Shown here one piece after another: positions 36,986 through 46,246 of a DNA stretch of 64,000 bases; position 1 is the stretch's first letter; the number at the start of each line of letters is the position of its first letter. Under the pieces are notes generated by a model that worked only from the letters and a program-made list of their open reading frames with translations, made no database searches and was not told the origin of the DNA. The DNA is from CAVSJA01 sp963728145. Its GTDB lineage: Bacteria; Bacteroidota; Bacteroidia; Chitinophagales; Chitinophagaceae. The position numbers were made by a program, and so were the translations under genes. The stretch is taken from assembly GCA_963728145.1 (NCBI GenBank), contig CAVSJA010000002.1:992001-1056000 (forward strand), in the 5' to 3' direction.

Positions 36986-37534
36986 TTATCTTGATGAATA
37001 GACGAACTTGATCTTAACCGACTTTAAGTTTGATACTTCAATTCCACGAGTATAAAGCCAAATTTTCGAATGATTAACTACGAATTTTTCGAAATCGCTT
37101 GTTTCTGGAATTTGCTGATTGCAATTAACCACAGCTGTTGATATTACCATTATCTGGGGCGACAAATGATCGATATTAAGCAGAAGACTTATTACAACAG
37201 GATCGTCTGGCTTCAAAAAGATCTTCGTGCTGTCATTGAAAAACGAGTAGGTTCCAGACCAGGAGGCACTCGAAGCCGAATAGTTCCCCATATACGAAAA
37301 CTCGAGCCTCTTCAATGCGTGACCTGCTATATCGTTTCCTGTGAAAATATATTCCTGTTTGTCGGTGATGATAATGTATTGGCTAAGCTTCCAGGCTTTA
37401 TTGATCAAAGAAGCGCTGTGGAAATTAGGCGAAATTGGCGCTACAAAATCCAAATTTTTCTTAGTGCATGCAACCCCCGCTAATAACAGGCATACCAGCG
37501 CAAAAGAGAATTCATATTTTATAAAGGAGGTCAT
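36986..37534 (-). CDS. Hypothetical lipoprotein
   Basis: A 182-residue protein with a lipoprotein signal (LVCLLLAGVAC, lipobox Cys near residue 23). The mature part has a beta-rich pattern: LINKAWKLSQYIIITDKQEY, LEFSYMGNYSASSASWSGTY, FFNDSTKIFLKPDDP. This resembles lipocalin-like small lipoproteins of Bacteroidota, but no conserved motif allows a firm assignment. It is followed by a clear terminator, and its 3' flank is a near-copy of the 3' flank of the gene upstream (37773). Confidence 0.65.
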   Translation of the reverse strand: MTSFIKYEFSFALVCLLLAGVACTKKNLDFVAPISPNFHSASLINKAWKLSQYIIITDKQEYIFTGNDIAGHALKRLEFSYMGNYSASSASWSGTYSFFNDSTKIFLKPDDPVVISLLLNIDHLSPQIMVISTAVVNCNQQIPETSDFEKFVVNHSKIWLYTRGIEVSNLKSVKIKFVYSSR

Positions 37535-37688
37535 GATTATTCTTTAGTCGTGATTTAGTAGACGTAGGAAACTTTGCCATGACCACTCGTTCAGAATTTC
37601 AATTGTTGAAGTATTTCAGCGGTGGGAAGTTTGGATTCGGGTGAGTAGTTGTTGATGTTCTAAAATATCAGGACGACTACGCATAAAA

Positions 37689-37717
37689 AAACAAGCAGCG
37701 ATTAGAAAACCGCTGCT
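37689..37717 (-). terminator. Terminator of the 37773-38288 gene
   Basis: On the minus strand, AGCAGCGGTTTTCTAATCGCTGCTTG ends in a T-rich run. It is a near-duplicate of the terminator at 36920-36946. Confidence 0.75.
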
Positions 37718-37772
37718 TTCAACCATTGTTTGCCTTTTTCAAAGCTTCTTTATGGCGCTGTACCAATAATCT

Positions 37773-38288
37773 TTATGATTTTTTGAAATTCTGAACTTCT
37801 TCTATTTCACCATTCTCAAGACGAACGGTAATCATAGTTGCTGAGTCTTCAAGGCGAACTACCCAAATCGTCCTGTAATTCTCATTTACTTCAATGGCCA
37901 TTGAAATCGTGTAATCGTAATAGTTTTCTCTAATTTGCTTTCTCAAATCAGATGGAAGATCTTTTTCAACGCCGTAGCTGATCGTATAAATGATCGCGCC
38001 ATTTTTATTGAAAAGAGCTTTTTGTTTTTTACCATCGGCTTCAAACTTCGCAAGGTAATGTTTGCCAACCTGGTACCATGTAGCACCTACTGGATTCTTA
38101 AATGAAGAACGGAATGATTTCAATGCTTTTTCAGTTACATCTGGAACAGGAGCCGCTGTATTAGAACCAAATATTTCAGTAAGGTCATTTGATTCGCTTG
38201 TACCACTGGCCTGTTGTGCGAGGGCAATATTGCCTAACAGGAAAAAAGCGAGTAAAGCGCTGAGTCTGGAAATTAAATACTGTTTCAT
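37773..38288 (-). CDS. Small exported PepSY-like protein
   Basis: A 171-residue protein with a signal peptide (LLAFFLLGNIALAQQ). The mature domain has EKALKSFRSSFKNPVGATWY, then YLAKFEADGKKQKALFNKNG and LPSDLRKQIRENYYDYTISM. This spacing matches the PepSY-like / BLIP-like exported proteins (DUF2874 type) of Bacteroidota. These are thought to be periplasmic; the function is unknown. The ATG at 38288 is used because it starts the signal peptide; an ATG 12 codons upstream would give a poor signal. It probably forms its own transcript, ending at the terminator near 37700. Confidence 0.72.
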   Translation of the reverse strand: MKQYLISRLSALLAFFLLGNIALAQQASGTSESNDLTEIFGSNTAAPVPDVTEKALKSFRSSFKNPVGATWYQVGKHYLAKFEADGKKQKALFNKNGAIIYTISYGVEKDLPSDLRKQIRENYYDYTISMAIEVNENYRTIWVVRLEDSATMITVRLENGEIEEVQNFKKS

Positions 38289-38502
38289 AATCAAGTTTTT
38301 TTGGAGTGAATAGTTTTTTACCATTTAGATTCTCCAAAATGCTTGTAACAGTGCTGGCAAGGTGGCAGGGTTATGAAGTACTTGGGAGAGATCGAGAAAT
38401 TAGTCGTAGAATGATAAATAAGGGAAACACCTATCGGAAAGAAAAATCCGAGGCTATTCCTTAACTTCCAGCCTCTTTTTCGAAAACTGATAAAATGTGT
38501 AT

Positions 38503-41061
38503 ATGAGAAAATTGCTTCTTCTTGGCCTTTTCCTGTCATTTTTTGTCTTCACTTATTCACAGGATCTTAAATACTATTTACCCGATTCGGTTACCTATGA
38601 TCCCAAGATTCCAAAACCGAAGGATGTCATTTATCATGAAGTAGGGGAATGGCATGTTACGCATGATCGTTTGACGAACTATATGCGTGCTGTTGCTGCT
38701 GCAGCGCCTGAGAGGATCAAGTGCGAATTAATGGGCACTAGTTATGAAACAAGGCCACAATTTTTACTCATTATCACATCGCCGAAAAATCATCAAAGAC
38801 TTGAAGAGATCAGGCAACAACATGTACAGCTTTCTGATCCGGATAAATCCGCATCACTGAACATCGATAATATGCCCATCGTAGTTTGGATCGGGCATTC
38901 GATTCATGGGAATGAACCAAGCGGAGCGAATGCATCCTTACTAACTGCTTATTATCTGGCAGCTGCGCAGGGGAAACAGATTGATGAATTACTTGAAAAC
39001 ACTGTTATCTTGTTAGATCCGTCTTTTAATCCGGATGGATTACAACGTTTCTCCACCTGGGTTAACCAACATAAGAGCAAGAATCTCATAAGCGATCCCA
39101 ATAGCCGCGAGTTTGGCGAAGTTTGGCCAGGCGGTCGTTTCAATCATTATTGGTTTGATCTCAACCGTGACTGGTTGCCTGCAGTTCATGTAGAAAGCCA
39201 GAATAGGTTAAAATGGTATCATCTCTGGAAACCAAATGTTCTTACGGATCATCACGAGCAGGGATCTAACGCCACATTCTTCTTTCAACCCGGAGTACCA
39301 TCGCGTGTTAATCCGTTAACTCCGGATAAAAATCAGGAACTCACCGCAAAGCTTGGCAAGTATCATGCTGCTTTCCTGGATCGCATCGGTTCATTGTATT
39401 TCACGAAAGAGAATTATGATGATTTTTATTATGGTAAAGGATCAACCTTTCCTGATGTGAATGGTGCAATCGGAATTCTCTTCGAGCAGGCATCATCGCG
39501 AGGTCACCAGCAACAAACATCAAATGGGTTGTTGAAATTTTCCTTTACGATCCGAAATCAATTTGTAACAGCATTATCTACGCTCGAAGGTTCAAAGGCA
39601 TTGAGAAAAGAATTTCTAGCATGGCAGCGTGATTTTTACAAAACGCTTCCTGCTTCAGGTGCCGGTTATGTTTATGGAGATAAGAATGATAAGTCAAAGA
39701 CTGCCATCTTCACTGAAATGCTACTTCGTCAGCAGATCCAGGTTCATCCCTTAAAAGCTGATCTCAGCGCAGAAGGAAACAGTTTTGATAAGGAAAGCAG
39801 CTTTGTTGTTCCTCTAAATCAGCCTCAACATAGACTGATCAAAGCCATCTTTGATAAAACACTTGAGTTTAAAGACAGTTTATTTTATGATATCACATCC
39901 TGGACCATGCCGCTTGCGTTTGGTATTCCATCAACAACTTATGCAAGTAATGCTGCCAGTGCTGGAGATAAATTAACTGAAACCAAATTTCCAAAAGGAG
40001 AGATCAGTGGAGGCAAAAGCGAATATGCATATTTGTTGGAATGGGATGAATTCTTTGCACCAAGAGCAGTTTACGAATTATTAGATGCAGGAGTAATTGT
40101 TAAGGTAGCGAGCAATCAATTCGAGATTGCTGTAGATAATGGATCCATGAAATTTGATTATGGAACGATATCAATTCCTGTGAAACTTCAGCCCATTGAA
40201 TCAAACAAATTATTCGACCTGCTCAAAGGCATAGCCGAAAAAAATTATTTGAAGTTCTATTCAGTAAAGACAGGAAACGTTAGCAGCGGAAGTGACCTGG
40301 GAAGCAGCAAGATGATTTCATTGACTAAGCCGAATGTCGCGATGCTGGTAGGGACAGGAGTGAACGCGACCGATGCCGGCGAAATCTGGCATCTGCTCGA
40401 TCAAAGAATGAATATTCCATCAACGCATCTTGAGATCAGCACATTCAACCGCGTTGATCTTTCCAGATATAATACCATAATAATGCCCGGTGGAAGTTAT
40501 GGAGATCTTAATAAAGACAAATTGAGGACCTGGGTACAAGGCGGTGGAATATTAGTGCTTACGGAAGAGGCGGTTACCTGGGCTGCACAGAATGGAATAA
40601 GTACAGTCTCCTTTAAGCGTGTAAGGCCCGGAGCCGATAGCACGCAAAAACTTACCTATGTCAATCGTGAGCAGATCGACGGGGCGCAACAAATGAATGG
40701 CGCAATCTTTGGAGCCGAGTTGGATCTCACTCATCCGCTCACGTATGGATACAACCAGAAAACAGTAAGTCTGTTCAAGGCCAACAAGGTTTATATGGAG
40801 AGGAGCAAGAATCCATACGCGTCTCCATATTATTATGGAGGAAAACCACTTCAGAGTGGCTGGGCCAGCAGGGAAAACCTGGATGGTGTAAAAAATTCCG
40901 CAGCGGTAATTGTTAATACGGTTGGCAGCGGACGCGTGATCAATATTGCCGACAATCCGAATTTCAGAGCTTTCTGGTTGGGAGGCAGCAAATTATTCCT
41001 GAATGCCATCTTCTTCGGCCGGATGATTGATGCGGCGTCTGCAAGAACCGATGAGGAATAG
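38503..41061 (+). CDS. M14-family metallopeptidase, exported
   Basis: An 852-residue protein with a signal peptide (MRKLLLLGLFLSFFVFTYSQ). The zinc site HSIHGNEPSG carries His135 and Glu138. ILLDPSFNPDGLQRF and WFDLNRDWLP (substrate binding) and DHHEQGSNATFFF follow, and the catalytic region continues with GAIGILFEQASSRG. The C-terminal half (about 600-800) looks like a glutamine-amidotransferase-like / PfpI-type region: NTIIMPGGSYGDLNKDKLRTW and GGILVLTEEAVTWAA. The two-part architecture (M14 plus a GATase-like domain) occurs in Bacteroidota secreted peptidases. A GTG two codons upstream is also possible, but the ATG at 38503 is preferred. Confidence 0.88.
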   Translation: MRKLLLLGLFLSFFVFTYSQDLKYYLPDSVTYDPKIPKPKDVIYHEVGEWHVTHDRLTNYMRAVAAAAPERIKCELMGTSYETRPQFLLIITSPKNHQRLEEIRQQHVQLSDPDKSASLNIDNMPIVVWIGHSIHGNEPSGANASLLTAYYLAAAQGKQIDELLENTVILLDPSFNPDGLQRFSTWVNQHKSKNLISDPNSREFGEVWPGGRFNHYWFDLNRDWLPAVHVESQNRLKWYHLWKPNVLTDHHEQGSNATFFFQPGVPSRVNPLTPDKNQELTAKLGKYHAAFLDRIGSLYFTKENYDDFYYGKGSTFPDVNGAIGILFEQASSRGHQQQTSNGLLKFSFTIRNQFVTALSTLEGSKALRKEFLAWQRDFYKTLPASGAGYVYGDKNDKSKTAIFTEMLLRQQIQVHPLKADLSAEGNSFDKESSFVVPLNQPQHRLIKAIFDKTLEFKDSLFYDITSWTMPLAFGIPSTTYASNAASAGDKLTETKFPKGEISGGKSEYAYLLEWDEFFAPRAVYELLDAGVIVKVASNQFEIAVDNGSMKFDYGTISIPVKLQPIESNKLFDLLKGIAEKNYLKFYSVKTGNVSSGSDLGSSKMISLTKPNVAMLVGTGVNATDAGEIWHLLDQRMNIPSTHLEISTFNRVDLSRYNTIIMPGGSYGDLNKDKLRTWVQGGGILVLTEEAVTWAAQNGISTVSFKRVRPGADSTQKLTYVNREQIDGAQQMNGAIFGAELDLTHPLTYGYNQKTVSLFKANKVYMERSKNPYASPYYYGGKPLQSGWASRENLDGVKNSAAVIVNTVGSGRVINIADNPNFRAFWLGGSKLFLNAIFFGRMIDAASARTDEE

Positions 41062-41131
41062 ACGGTAAAAAATGGTGTAAAACACCAAAAAAAAATGAGG
41101 AAAATACTTTTCCAAATGTTTTTAACACCTA

Positions 41132-41161
41132 TTGTACGGGCAGGTGGATGCAGTAACTTGC
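41132..41161 (+). promoter_or_regulatory. Candidate promoter of ssb
   Basis: TTG at 41132-41134, a 19-bp spacer and TAACTTGC at 41154-41161 match the Bacteroidota -33/-7 pattern with one mismatch, 27 bp before the ssb start. No experimental support is implied. Confidence 0.35.
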
Positions 41162-41188
41162 TTGCATAAACAATAAAATAAATATAAC

Positions 41189-41614
41189 ATGATAAAGATG
41201 CAAATGATTGGCCGGCTTGGAAGAGATTGCACTACCAATCAGGTAAATGGAAAGAGCGTGATCAATTTCACCGTCGCTCATAGCGAAAAATTTAAAGACA
41301 ACCAGGGAGTGCTGAAAGAAAAAACTCTTTGGGTCGATTGCGCTTATTGGACTGATCGGGTTGCTGTTGCTCCATACCTGCGTAAAGGAACGCAGGTGTA
41401 TGTTGAAGGTGCACCAGACGTCAAGTCATTTCAAAAAAACGATGGTACACCCGGCGTTGGATTGACACTTCGCGTATTCAGTGTTCAACTTCTTGGTAGC
41501 GCTCAGGATAGCAACTCCGGCGCTTTCGCACCAGCCAATGAAAGTTCATCACAATCCGAAAGAGTTCCGTCGGCCAGTGATATAACAGAGCCGATAGATG
41601 ATCTGCCATTCTAA
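41189..41614 (+). CDS. ssb: Single-stranded DNA-binding protein
   Basis: A 141-residue SSB. The OB fold (1-110) begins MIKMQMIGRLGRDCTTNQVN and has KEKTLWVDCAYW and the VYVEGAPDVKSF strand. A short flexible linker (SGAFAPANESSSQSERVPS) leads to the acidic tip PIDDLPF, the tail through which SSB binds replication and repair partners. It is monocistronic, with a good terminator 46 bp beyond the stop. The short linker and lone gene suggest the housekeeping SSB, although a second paralog elsewhere cannot be excluded. Confidence 0.95.
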   Translation: MIKMQMIGRLGRDCTTNQVNGKSVINFTVAHSEKFKDNQGVLKEKTLWVDCAYWTDRVAVAPYLRKGTQVYVEGAPDVKSFQKNDGTPGVGLTLRVFSVQLLGSAQDSNSGAFAPANESSSQSERVPSASDITEPIDDLPF

Positions 41615-41659
41615 ACTTTTTGCTAATTAGGATTTAGGGGCTTACATGAGAAGAGAAGG

Positions 41660-41689
41660 GTCCCGCCGTAGGCGGGACTTTTCTTTTTC
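41660..41689 (+). terminator. Terminator of ssb
   Basis: GTCCCGCCGTAGGCGGGAC (8-bp stem, 3-base loop) followed by TTTTCTTTTT. Confidence 0.88.
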
Positions 41690-41706
41690 GTATAGATCAC
41701 GATTTT

Positions 41707-41752
41707 CGAACAGTAGAATAGTCGAACAGCAGAACAGCAGAACAATGGAACG
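41707..41752. repeat. Single-armed octamer array (GAACAG type)
   Basis: Units CGAACAGT, AGAATAGT, CGAACAGC, AGAACAGC and AGAACAAT lie after the ssb terminator. No inverted partner is present, unlike the same family at 4808-5034 and 28213-28557. Confidence 0.75.
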
Positions 41753-41769
41753 GGAAACAGTTGAAAGAT

Positions 41770-42435
41770 CTAATTACCCAAACCGAACATTAATTGACAA
41801 TATAAGGTATTTGCCCTATCCTTGGGGCCATTCTCCGTTGTGATATATCTTACTTTCCATTCACTTTCGGTTAAGCCATAACGGTACCCTACCCGGAAAA
41901 TCGGAATTGGACTGTTAGTGGCTTTTGAAAGCAGTTTTAAGCAAAGCGCAAGGTCAAGCATTGTATTCTTATTATATAAAGTGATGTCCTCCATATATAT
42001 GAAAAGGTGGTGATTAAAATCCGGAATAGTGCTTGGCCCACCACTCGTTGTTATATTAGTTCTTTGAAATCCCAATCCAAGTTGCGGGCATATAACAACG
42101 TTGTTAAGCCTGAGCAAATTTGCAGAGACGAATGCCCGTATATACGAACCCGCCAGATCGTGCTTCTCCAATGAACGACGAGCAGTAAAAGACATCTCCG
42201 CGCCAAATGAGTACTTTTTGTATCTAAATGCCAACCCAGTACCTCCATTATATGAGAAAGTGCCGGGTGCCGGCCGAGAGAATTCATTCATACGTGTTGT
42301 GAGATTATCAAAATTACTTTTTTGAACTCCACCGAATAGAAAGATTTCCATCCCGGTTATCTTGGTCTTTCCTTGTTGAGAAAATAGTAACGCAGAGGGT
42401 AGGAGGCTCACAATAATACAGAATGGAAATTTCAT
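41770..42435 (-). CDS. Hypothetical outer-membrane beta-barrel-like protein
   Basis: A 221-residue exported protein (signal peptide to about residue 19, ALLFSQQ). The mature part alternates amphipathic strands with glycine turns (MEIFLFGGVQKSNF, FSYNGGTGLAFRYKKYSFG, GSYIRAFVSANLLRL, VVICPQLGLGFQ, IFRVGYRYGL), the texture of a small outer-membrane barrel of the porin/OprF type. There is no sequence-level family match that I can name. It is followed on the same strand by nothing related; the hypothetical lipoproteins at 42547-44202 lie directly upstream and may be cotranscribed. Confidence 0.62.
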   Translation of the reverse strand: MKFPFCIIVSLLPSALLFSQQGKTKITGMEIFLFGGVQKSNFDNLTTRMNEFSRPAPGTFSYNGGTGLAFRYKKYSFGAEMSFTARRSLEKHDLAGSYIRAFVSANLLRLNNVVICPQLGLGFQRTNITTSGGPSTIPDFNHHLFIYMEDITLYNKNTMLDLALCLKLLSKATNSPIPIFRVGYRYGLTESEWKVRYITTENGPKDRANTLYCQLMFGLGN

Positions 42436-42546
42436 TTGGGCATTAGTTTTACCTCAAAGCTAAAGATTACCGGAGTTGGCAAATGATAAAGTTTCTTAAA
42501 TAATTAAAAAACTTTCTGTCGATCGTAACTCAATTACTTCCGAGGT

Positions 42547-43632
42547 TCAATTAACAGTCGCAGTTGAATTTCCAGTTATCGAAACGTTGTTAAAAGTCGC
42601 GCCAGTTCCAGATTGGGAAGAGCCGTTTATTGTAAAAGTGCAATTAAGAGGCGTTCCTGCTGGATAAAACAAAACAGTATACGTGCCAAGCGGAACTTTG
42701 CCTAATAAATACGGAAAAGTCGTGTTATGCTGCATCAAGAAATTATATGCAATCCCTGTAGCATTATTCGTAAACCGCAGGTTGTAGTTTGATGATTTCG
42801 TGTTGTATCCATTTACAGATGCATTTGTTTCGATATAAACAGGAGGCGTCGACACTGACGATATCGCCCAATAAAAAACACGTCTTTGTGAAATGGGCAG
42901 CAATCCTTGATATTGCGAGCCTCTACCAATCGATACATTGATATAAGACTTTTCTGGAAACGTTTGCAACGCAGAGGAACTGACAGTATAACTCCCATTG
43001 TCGGGCACTATATATGTTAAAGTGTTTATAGAAGTAGGCAAGCTTGGTTCATATGAACGGGTTAAACCTGAATAATATGAAATTTCAATTACAACAGTTT
43101 GGGAAGGATTGCTGGCGTCTGGAGTCCAATTTAATACCAAGTTGTTTAAATTAGAGATTTTGCCTTTGGGAAAATCAGAAACGTATCTTGCAATATTCGT
43201 TGGCATATAAATTAGCTGGGTTTGTGTATCACCAGGGTTATGCCCTGTTACCTTAACTGTCACATTAGTTCCTGCTAAAGCTTTTCCTTCTGACAACGTT
43301 GCAACCGAATCACTATATCCAAAACTAAACACGCTGTCAATTTTTGACAGCGATCTTGTATTTACATACACGCTGCTAACACTCGAATTATTATTTGTGA
43401 TACTGTCTTTGAATCCAGCCATTGCGGATATTACGTAGTTGCTGTCAATCAAATTCATTACTTGTTTGGAATTGATCAAGACATAGTTATACACAGTTGC
43501 AGAATCCTCGGTCATCATACTTTGCCGTAACTGGTCCAACGTGGAATTTTGAAATAATTGGTTCTTGTTTTCAACCTTTGTGCAAGATAAAAAGACAAGA
43601 ATTATAATCGACGTATTTATAGCTTTTGTCAT
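42547..43632 (-). CDS. Hypothetical lipoprotein
   Basis: A 361-residue protein with a lipoprotein signal (TSIIILVFLSC, Cys16). An N-terminal helical part (residues about 25-90, QNSTLDQLRQSMMTEDSATV) is followed by beta-sandwich-like stretches rich in Asn, Thr and Ser: KVTGHNPGDTQTQLIYMP, LVLNWTPDASNPSQTVVIEI and ENAS-type C-terminal strands. This pattern suggests Ig-like or carbohydrate-binding-like domains, but nothing is certain. The gene is 21 bp from its upstream neighbour on the same strand, so the two are probably one transcript. Confidence 0.65.
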   Translation of the reverse strand: MTKAINTSIIILVFLSCTKVENKNQLFQNSTLDQLRQSMMTEDSATVYNYVLINSKQVMNLIDSNYVISAMAGFKDSITNNNSSVSSVYVNTRSLSKIDSVFSFGYSDSVATLSEGKALAGTNVTVKVTGHNPGDTQTQLIYMPTNIARYVSDFPKGKISNLNNLVLNWTPDASNPSQTVVIEISYYSGLTRSYEPSLPTSINTLTYIVPDNGSYTVSSSALQTFPEKSYINVSIGRGSQYQGLLPISQRRVFYWAISSVSTPPVYIETNASVNGYNTKSSNYNLRFTNNATGIAYNFLMQHNTTFPYLLGKVPLGTYTVLFYPAGTPLNCTFTINGSSQSGTGATFNNVSITGNSTATVN

Positions 43633-43653
43633 AGTTATTTCTTTAATACAATT

Positions 43654-44202
43654 TTAATTAGGAACCAAGCAACCACAGCTCATTTGCACGTTTTGAATCG
43701 GTATGAAGTTGCTTACGTTTATTGAAGGTCTATGACCAACTCCTGAGCCTATGAATTGCAACCTTGGGAAAGCGGCTGTGGTTCCGCTCGGAGAAGTTAT
43801 TTGTAAACAAATGTCAGTTCCATACGAAGTAAGTGCACAAGTGGAACATTGCATACCTGATATAGTAATTTCATATTCATACGCAGTATTGTCAGTAGGT
43901 AGCTCAGATTCTACCGCTATTGAGCTACCACCAGGAGTCGTTGACGAAACATTTTTTTCATCCAAGATATTCCTATAATTACCCCCTCTATAATATCGGA
44001 CGACAAGATTTACTGTGTATCTGATCCGATTTGAACTATTCTTCGGATTGAAGCAATTGGTAAATATGTTACTTAGGTTAAAAGTGCAAGCTTCCGTAGG
44101 TGGCGGAGGTTGAATCCTTGGTCCGCAAGAGTTTATAAACAGACTTATAACAAGGAAAACGAAACAGTTTTCCTTCTTGAGCTTCCAGAATAATTTACCC
44201 AT
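43654..44202 (-). CDS. Hypothetical lipoprotein
   Basis: A 182-residue protein with a lipoprotein signal (VFLVISLFINSC, Cys near 26, followed by a Pro-rich GPRIQPPPPTEAC linker). The mature part has eight cysteines, including TFNLSNIFTNCF and ISGMQCSTCALTSYG, so disulfides are likely once it is exported. The domain is not recognised. It is the first gene of a probable two- or three-gene transcript with 42547-43632 and perhaps 41770-42435. The codon pattern is similar to the neighbours. Confidence 0.62.
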   Translation of the reverse strand: MGKLFWKLKKENCFVFLVISLFINSCGPRIQPPPPTEACTFNLSNIFTNCFNPKNSSNRIRYTVNLVVRYYRGGNYRNILDEKNVSSTTPGGSSIAVESELPTDNTAYEYEITISGMQCSTCALTSYGTDICLQITSPSGTTAAFPRLQFIGSGVGHRPSINVSNFIPIQNVQMSCGCLVPN

Positions 44203-44695
44203 AGCGAGTTAGTTTATGAATTTAGAACTTATGGAAATCAAGTTCAACTACCTCGCCCCGTTAGAAAGGTACAAAATTGTATTTACTAGAAAAATCTTTT
44301 TTAGAGGTATTGAGTTCATTTTCTGAAGGTAACCGTGAGTTTCAGCTAGGTAGTTTAATTATTTTGCAGTCGCACATTCCCGTTGAATGGATGCATTACG
44401 GTGATCAGTACCGCGCTTGCTACGATTATTGCGTTTAATGGGGGTCGATGGTGTTGTTGGTGGTGGCAGGAGCTTATTGTGTGCCATTAATTGCGGGGAG
44501 TAAGACAGAACTGTTCCTGTAGTCGCAGCGAAATAGCATTAACAAAGAAAAGCAATCTGCTAAATTAAACACGCAAATTTCGAAATTCTTGTTCGATTTT
44601 CAATTGAGCGAACATTTGTTACCTCTTGCCTCTTGCCCTTTGCCCTTTGCCTCTTGCTCTTTAATCCTTAACTTCGACATCTAATCACTATAACT
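44203..44695. other. 493-bp divergent intergenic region
   Basis: No gene is supported. The right end holds five heptamers (44622-44656: CCTCTTG, CCTCTTG, CCCTTTG, CCCTTTG, CCTCTTG) just before the oxidoreductase start. A short hydrophobic frame near 44393-44490 (VISTALATIIAFNG) could be a decayed gene piece but is too short to name. Promoters for both flanking genes must lie here. Confidence 0.5.
44622..44656. repeat. Heptamer array (CCTCTTG/CCCTTTG)
   Basis: Five adjoining 7-bp units lie 40 bp before the oxidoreductase start, with no inverted partner. Confidence 0.8.
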
Positions 44696-46090
44696 ATGCC
44701 TTCAAAGAATTCACGCAGAAAATTCATCCAACAATTAAGCGGCACTGCGCTTTTGTTTGCAGCAGGTTCTACCCAAAGATTAGCAGCCGAGGAACAAATT
44801 GAATCCGTCATTCTTCAACACGAAAAAAAATACAGTCCGAATGATAAGATTCGTATTGGTACGATTGGAATGGGAATCATGGGCCATAATGATTCGGAAA
44901 GCGCATTGAAAGTTCCCGGTGTTGAGCTCGCAGCCGTCTGTGATCTGTATACGGGAAGATTAGATAGAGCAAAGGAAAAATTCGGTAATGAAATCATTTG
45001 TACAAGAGATTATAGGGAACTGTTGAACCGGAAAGATATTGATGCAGTGATCATCGCTACAAGTGATCATTATCATGCTCGCATTGCAACTGATGCATTG
45101 AAGGCAGGTAAGCATGTCTATTGTGAGAAACCAATGGTACATAAACTGAACGAAGGGTTGGGTGTGATCAATGCCTGGAAGCAATCTAAAAAAGCGATGC
45201 AGGTAGGAAGCCAACGCATTAGCGGCCTAGATCATGCAAAAGCAAGAGAACTATATCGTGCCGGTGAAATTGGTCAACTGAATTGTATCGAATCAACCAA
45301 TGATCGTCAAAGTGCAATGGGTGCATGGCAATATACAATGCCAACGGATGGATCACCAGAGACAGTAGATTGGGATAGATATATAGCCGGCATGCCAAAA
45401 ACACCGTACGATGCTAAGAAGTTTTTCTGGTGGAGAAACTATAAGGATTTTGGTACCGGTATGTCAGGCGATCTCTTTGTTCATCTTTTGACAGGAATAC
45501 ATTTTATTACCGATTCGAAAGGACCGCGAAAGATTTTTTCTTCAGGCCAGCTTTGTTACTGGAAAGATGGGCGCGATGTTCCTGATGTTATGACGGCGAT
45601 ACTTGAATATCCGGAAACTAAAGAACATTCGGCATTTCAGGTAATGCTCCGCGTGAACTTTGTTAGTGGTGGAGGAGAGAAAAGCAGCACAAAATTTATT
45701 GGAAGTGAAGGTACCATCGATGTAGGTTGGAACGGTATCACCGTCAATCATAGTTTGATGGCAAAGGCTCCGGGCATTGGTGGATGGGATTCATTAGACA
45801 CTTATCCAAAAGCAATGCAGGAAACATTGAAACAACAATACGAGCAGAAATATTCTGCAGAAGATAAGAAGCGTCCGACAAAGCCGCCGATTAATTATCG
45901 TCCGCCGCAAGACTTCGATGAACATGTTGCTCACTTTTCAAATTTCTTTGATGGAGCAAGAAATGGCAAACCTGTTATTGAAGATCCGGAATTCGGATTC
46001 CGTGCTGCAGCACCTTGCTTAGCATGTAACGATAGTTATTTCCAAAAGAAAATTATTTATTGGGATCCGGTTGCGATGAAGGTGAAGTAG
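44696..46090 (+). CDS. Gfo/Idh/MocA-family oxidoreductase with Tat signal
   Basis: A 464-residue NAD(P)-dependent oxidoreductase. The N-terminus has a twin-arginine signal, SRRKFIQQLSGTALLFAAG, so the protein is exported folded with its cofactor. The Rossmann motif IGTIGMGIMGHND begins near residue 53, and HVYCEKPMVHKL carries the EKP catalytic Lys. The C-terminal substrate domain includes KFFWWRNYKDFGTGMSGDLF. Members of this subgroup act on sugars or inositol-like compounds; the substrate cannot be told from here. The gene is followed by a repeat/terminator and the Ldh-family gene on the same strand. Confidence 0.9.
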   Translation: MPSKNSRRKFIQQLSGTALLFAAGSTQRLAAEEQIESVILQHEKKYSPNDKIRIGTIGMGIMGHNDSESALKVPGVELAAVCDLYTGRLDRAKEKFGNEIICTRDYRELLNRKDIDAVIIATSDHYHARIATDALKAGKHVYCEKPMVHKLNEGLGVINAWKQSKKAMQVGSQRISGLDHAKARELYRAGEIGQLNCIESTNDRQSAMGAWQYTMPTDGSPETVDWDRYIAGMPKTPYDAKKFFWWRNYKDFGTGMSGDLFVHLLTGIHFITDSKGPRKIFSSGQLCYWKDGRDVPDVMTAILEYPETKEHSAFQVMLRVNFVSGGGEKSSTKFIGSEGTIDVGWNGITVNHSLMAKAPGIGGWDSLDTYPKAMQETLKQQYEQKYSAEDKKRPTKPPINYRPPQDFDEHVAHFSNFFDGARNGKPVIEDPEFGFRAAAPCLACNDSYFQKKIIYWDPVAMKVK

Positions 46091-46091
46091 G

Positions 46092-46231
46092 CTGCGAGCT
46101 TTGAGCCATGAGCTTCGAGCTGCGAACTTCGAGCAAAAAGAAGTTTAATGCGTTAGTAAGTGCTAACGCATTTTTTTATTTTCTGCTCATGGCTCAAAGC
46201 TCGTAGCTCGAAGCTCATGGCTCGCAGCTTC
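46092..46231. repeat. Inverted heptamer arrays (GAGCTTC type) around a terminator
   Basis: GAGCTTT, GAGCCAT and GAGCTTC units at 46092-46134 are complementary to 46183-46223 over about 40 bp with few mismatches. The terminator hairpin at 46148-46171 sits in the loop, so two nested hairpins follow the oxidoreductase gene. Confidence 0.85.
46148..46177 (+). terminator. Terminator of the Gfo/Idh/MocA gene
   Basis: ATGCGTTAG, a short loop and CTAACGCAT form a 9-bp stem followed by a run of T. Confidence 0.85.
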
Positions 46232-46246
46232 TTCTTAATTTGCAGC

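Noticed and set aside
44393..44490. Short hydrophobic frame (VISTALATIIAFNG) in the 44.2-44.7 kb gap
   Set aside because: It is too short, with no start, and matches no family I can name; it might be a decayed gene piece.
46160..46246. Upstream extension of the Ldh-family gene to 46160
   Set aside because: The added residues translate the GAGCTTC heptamers and lie over a terminator.
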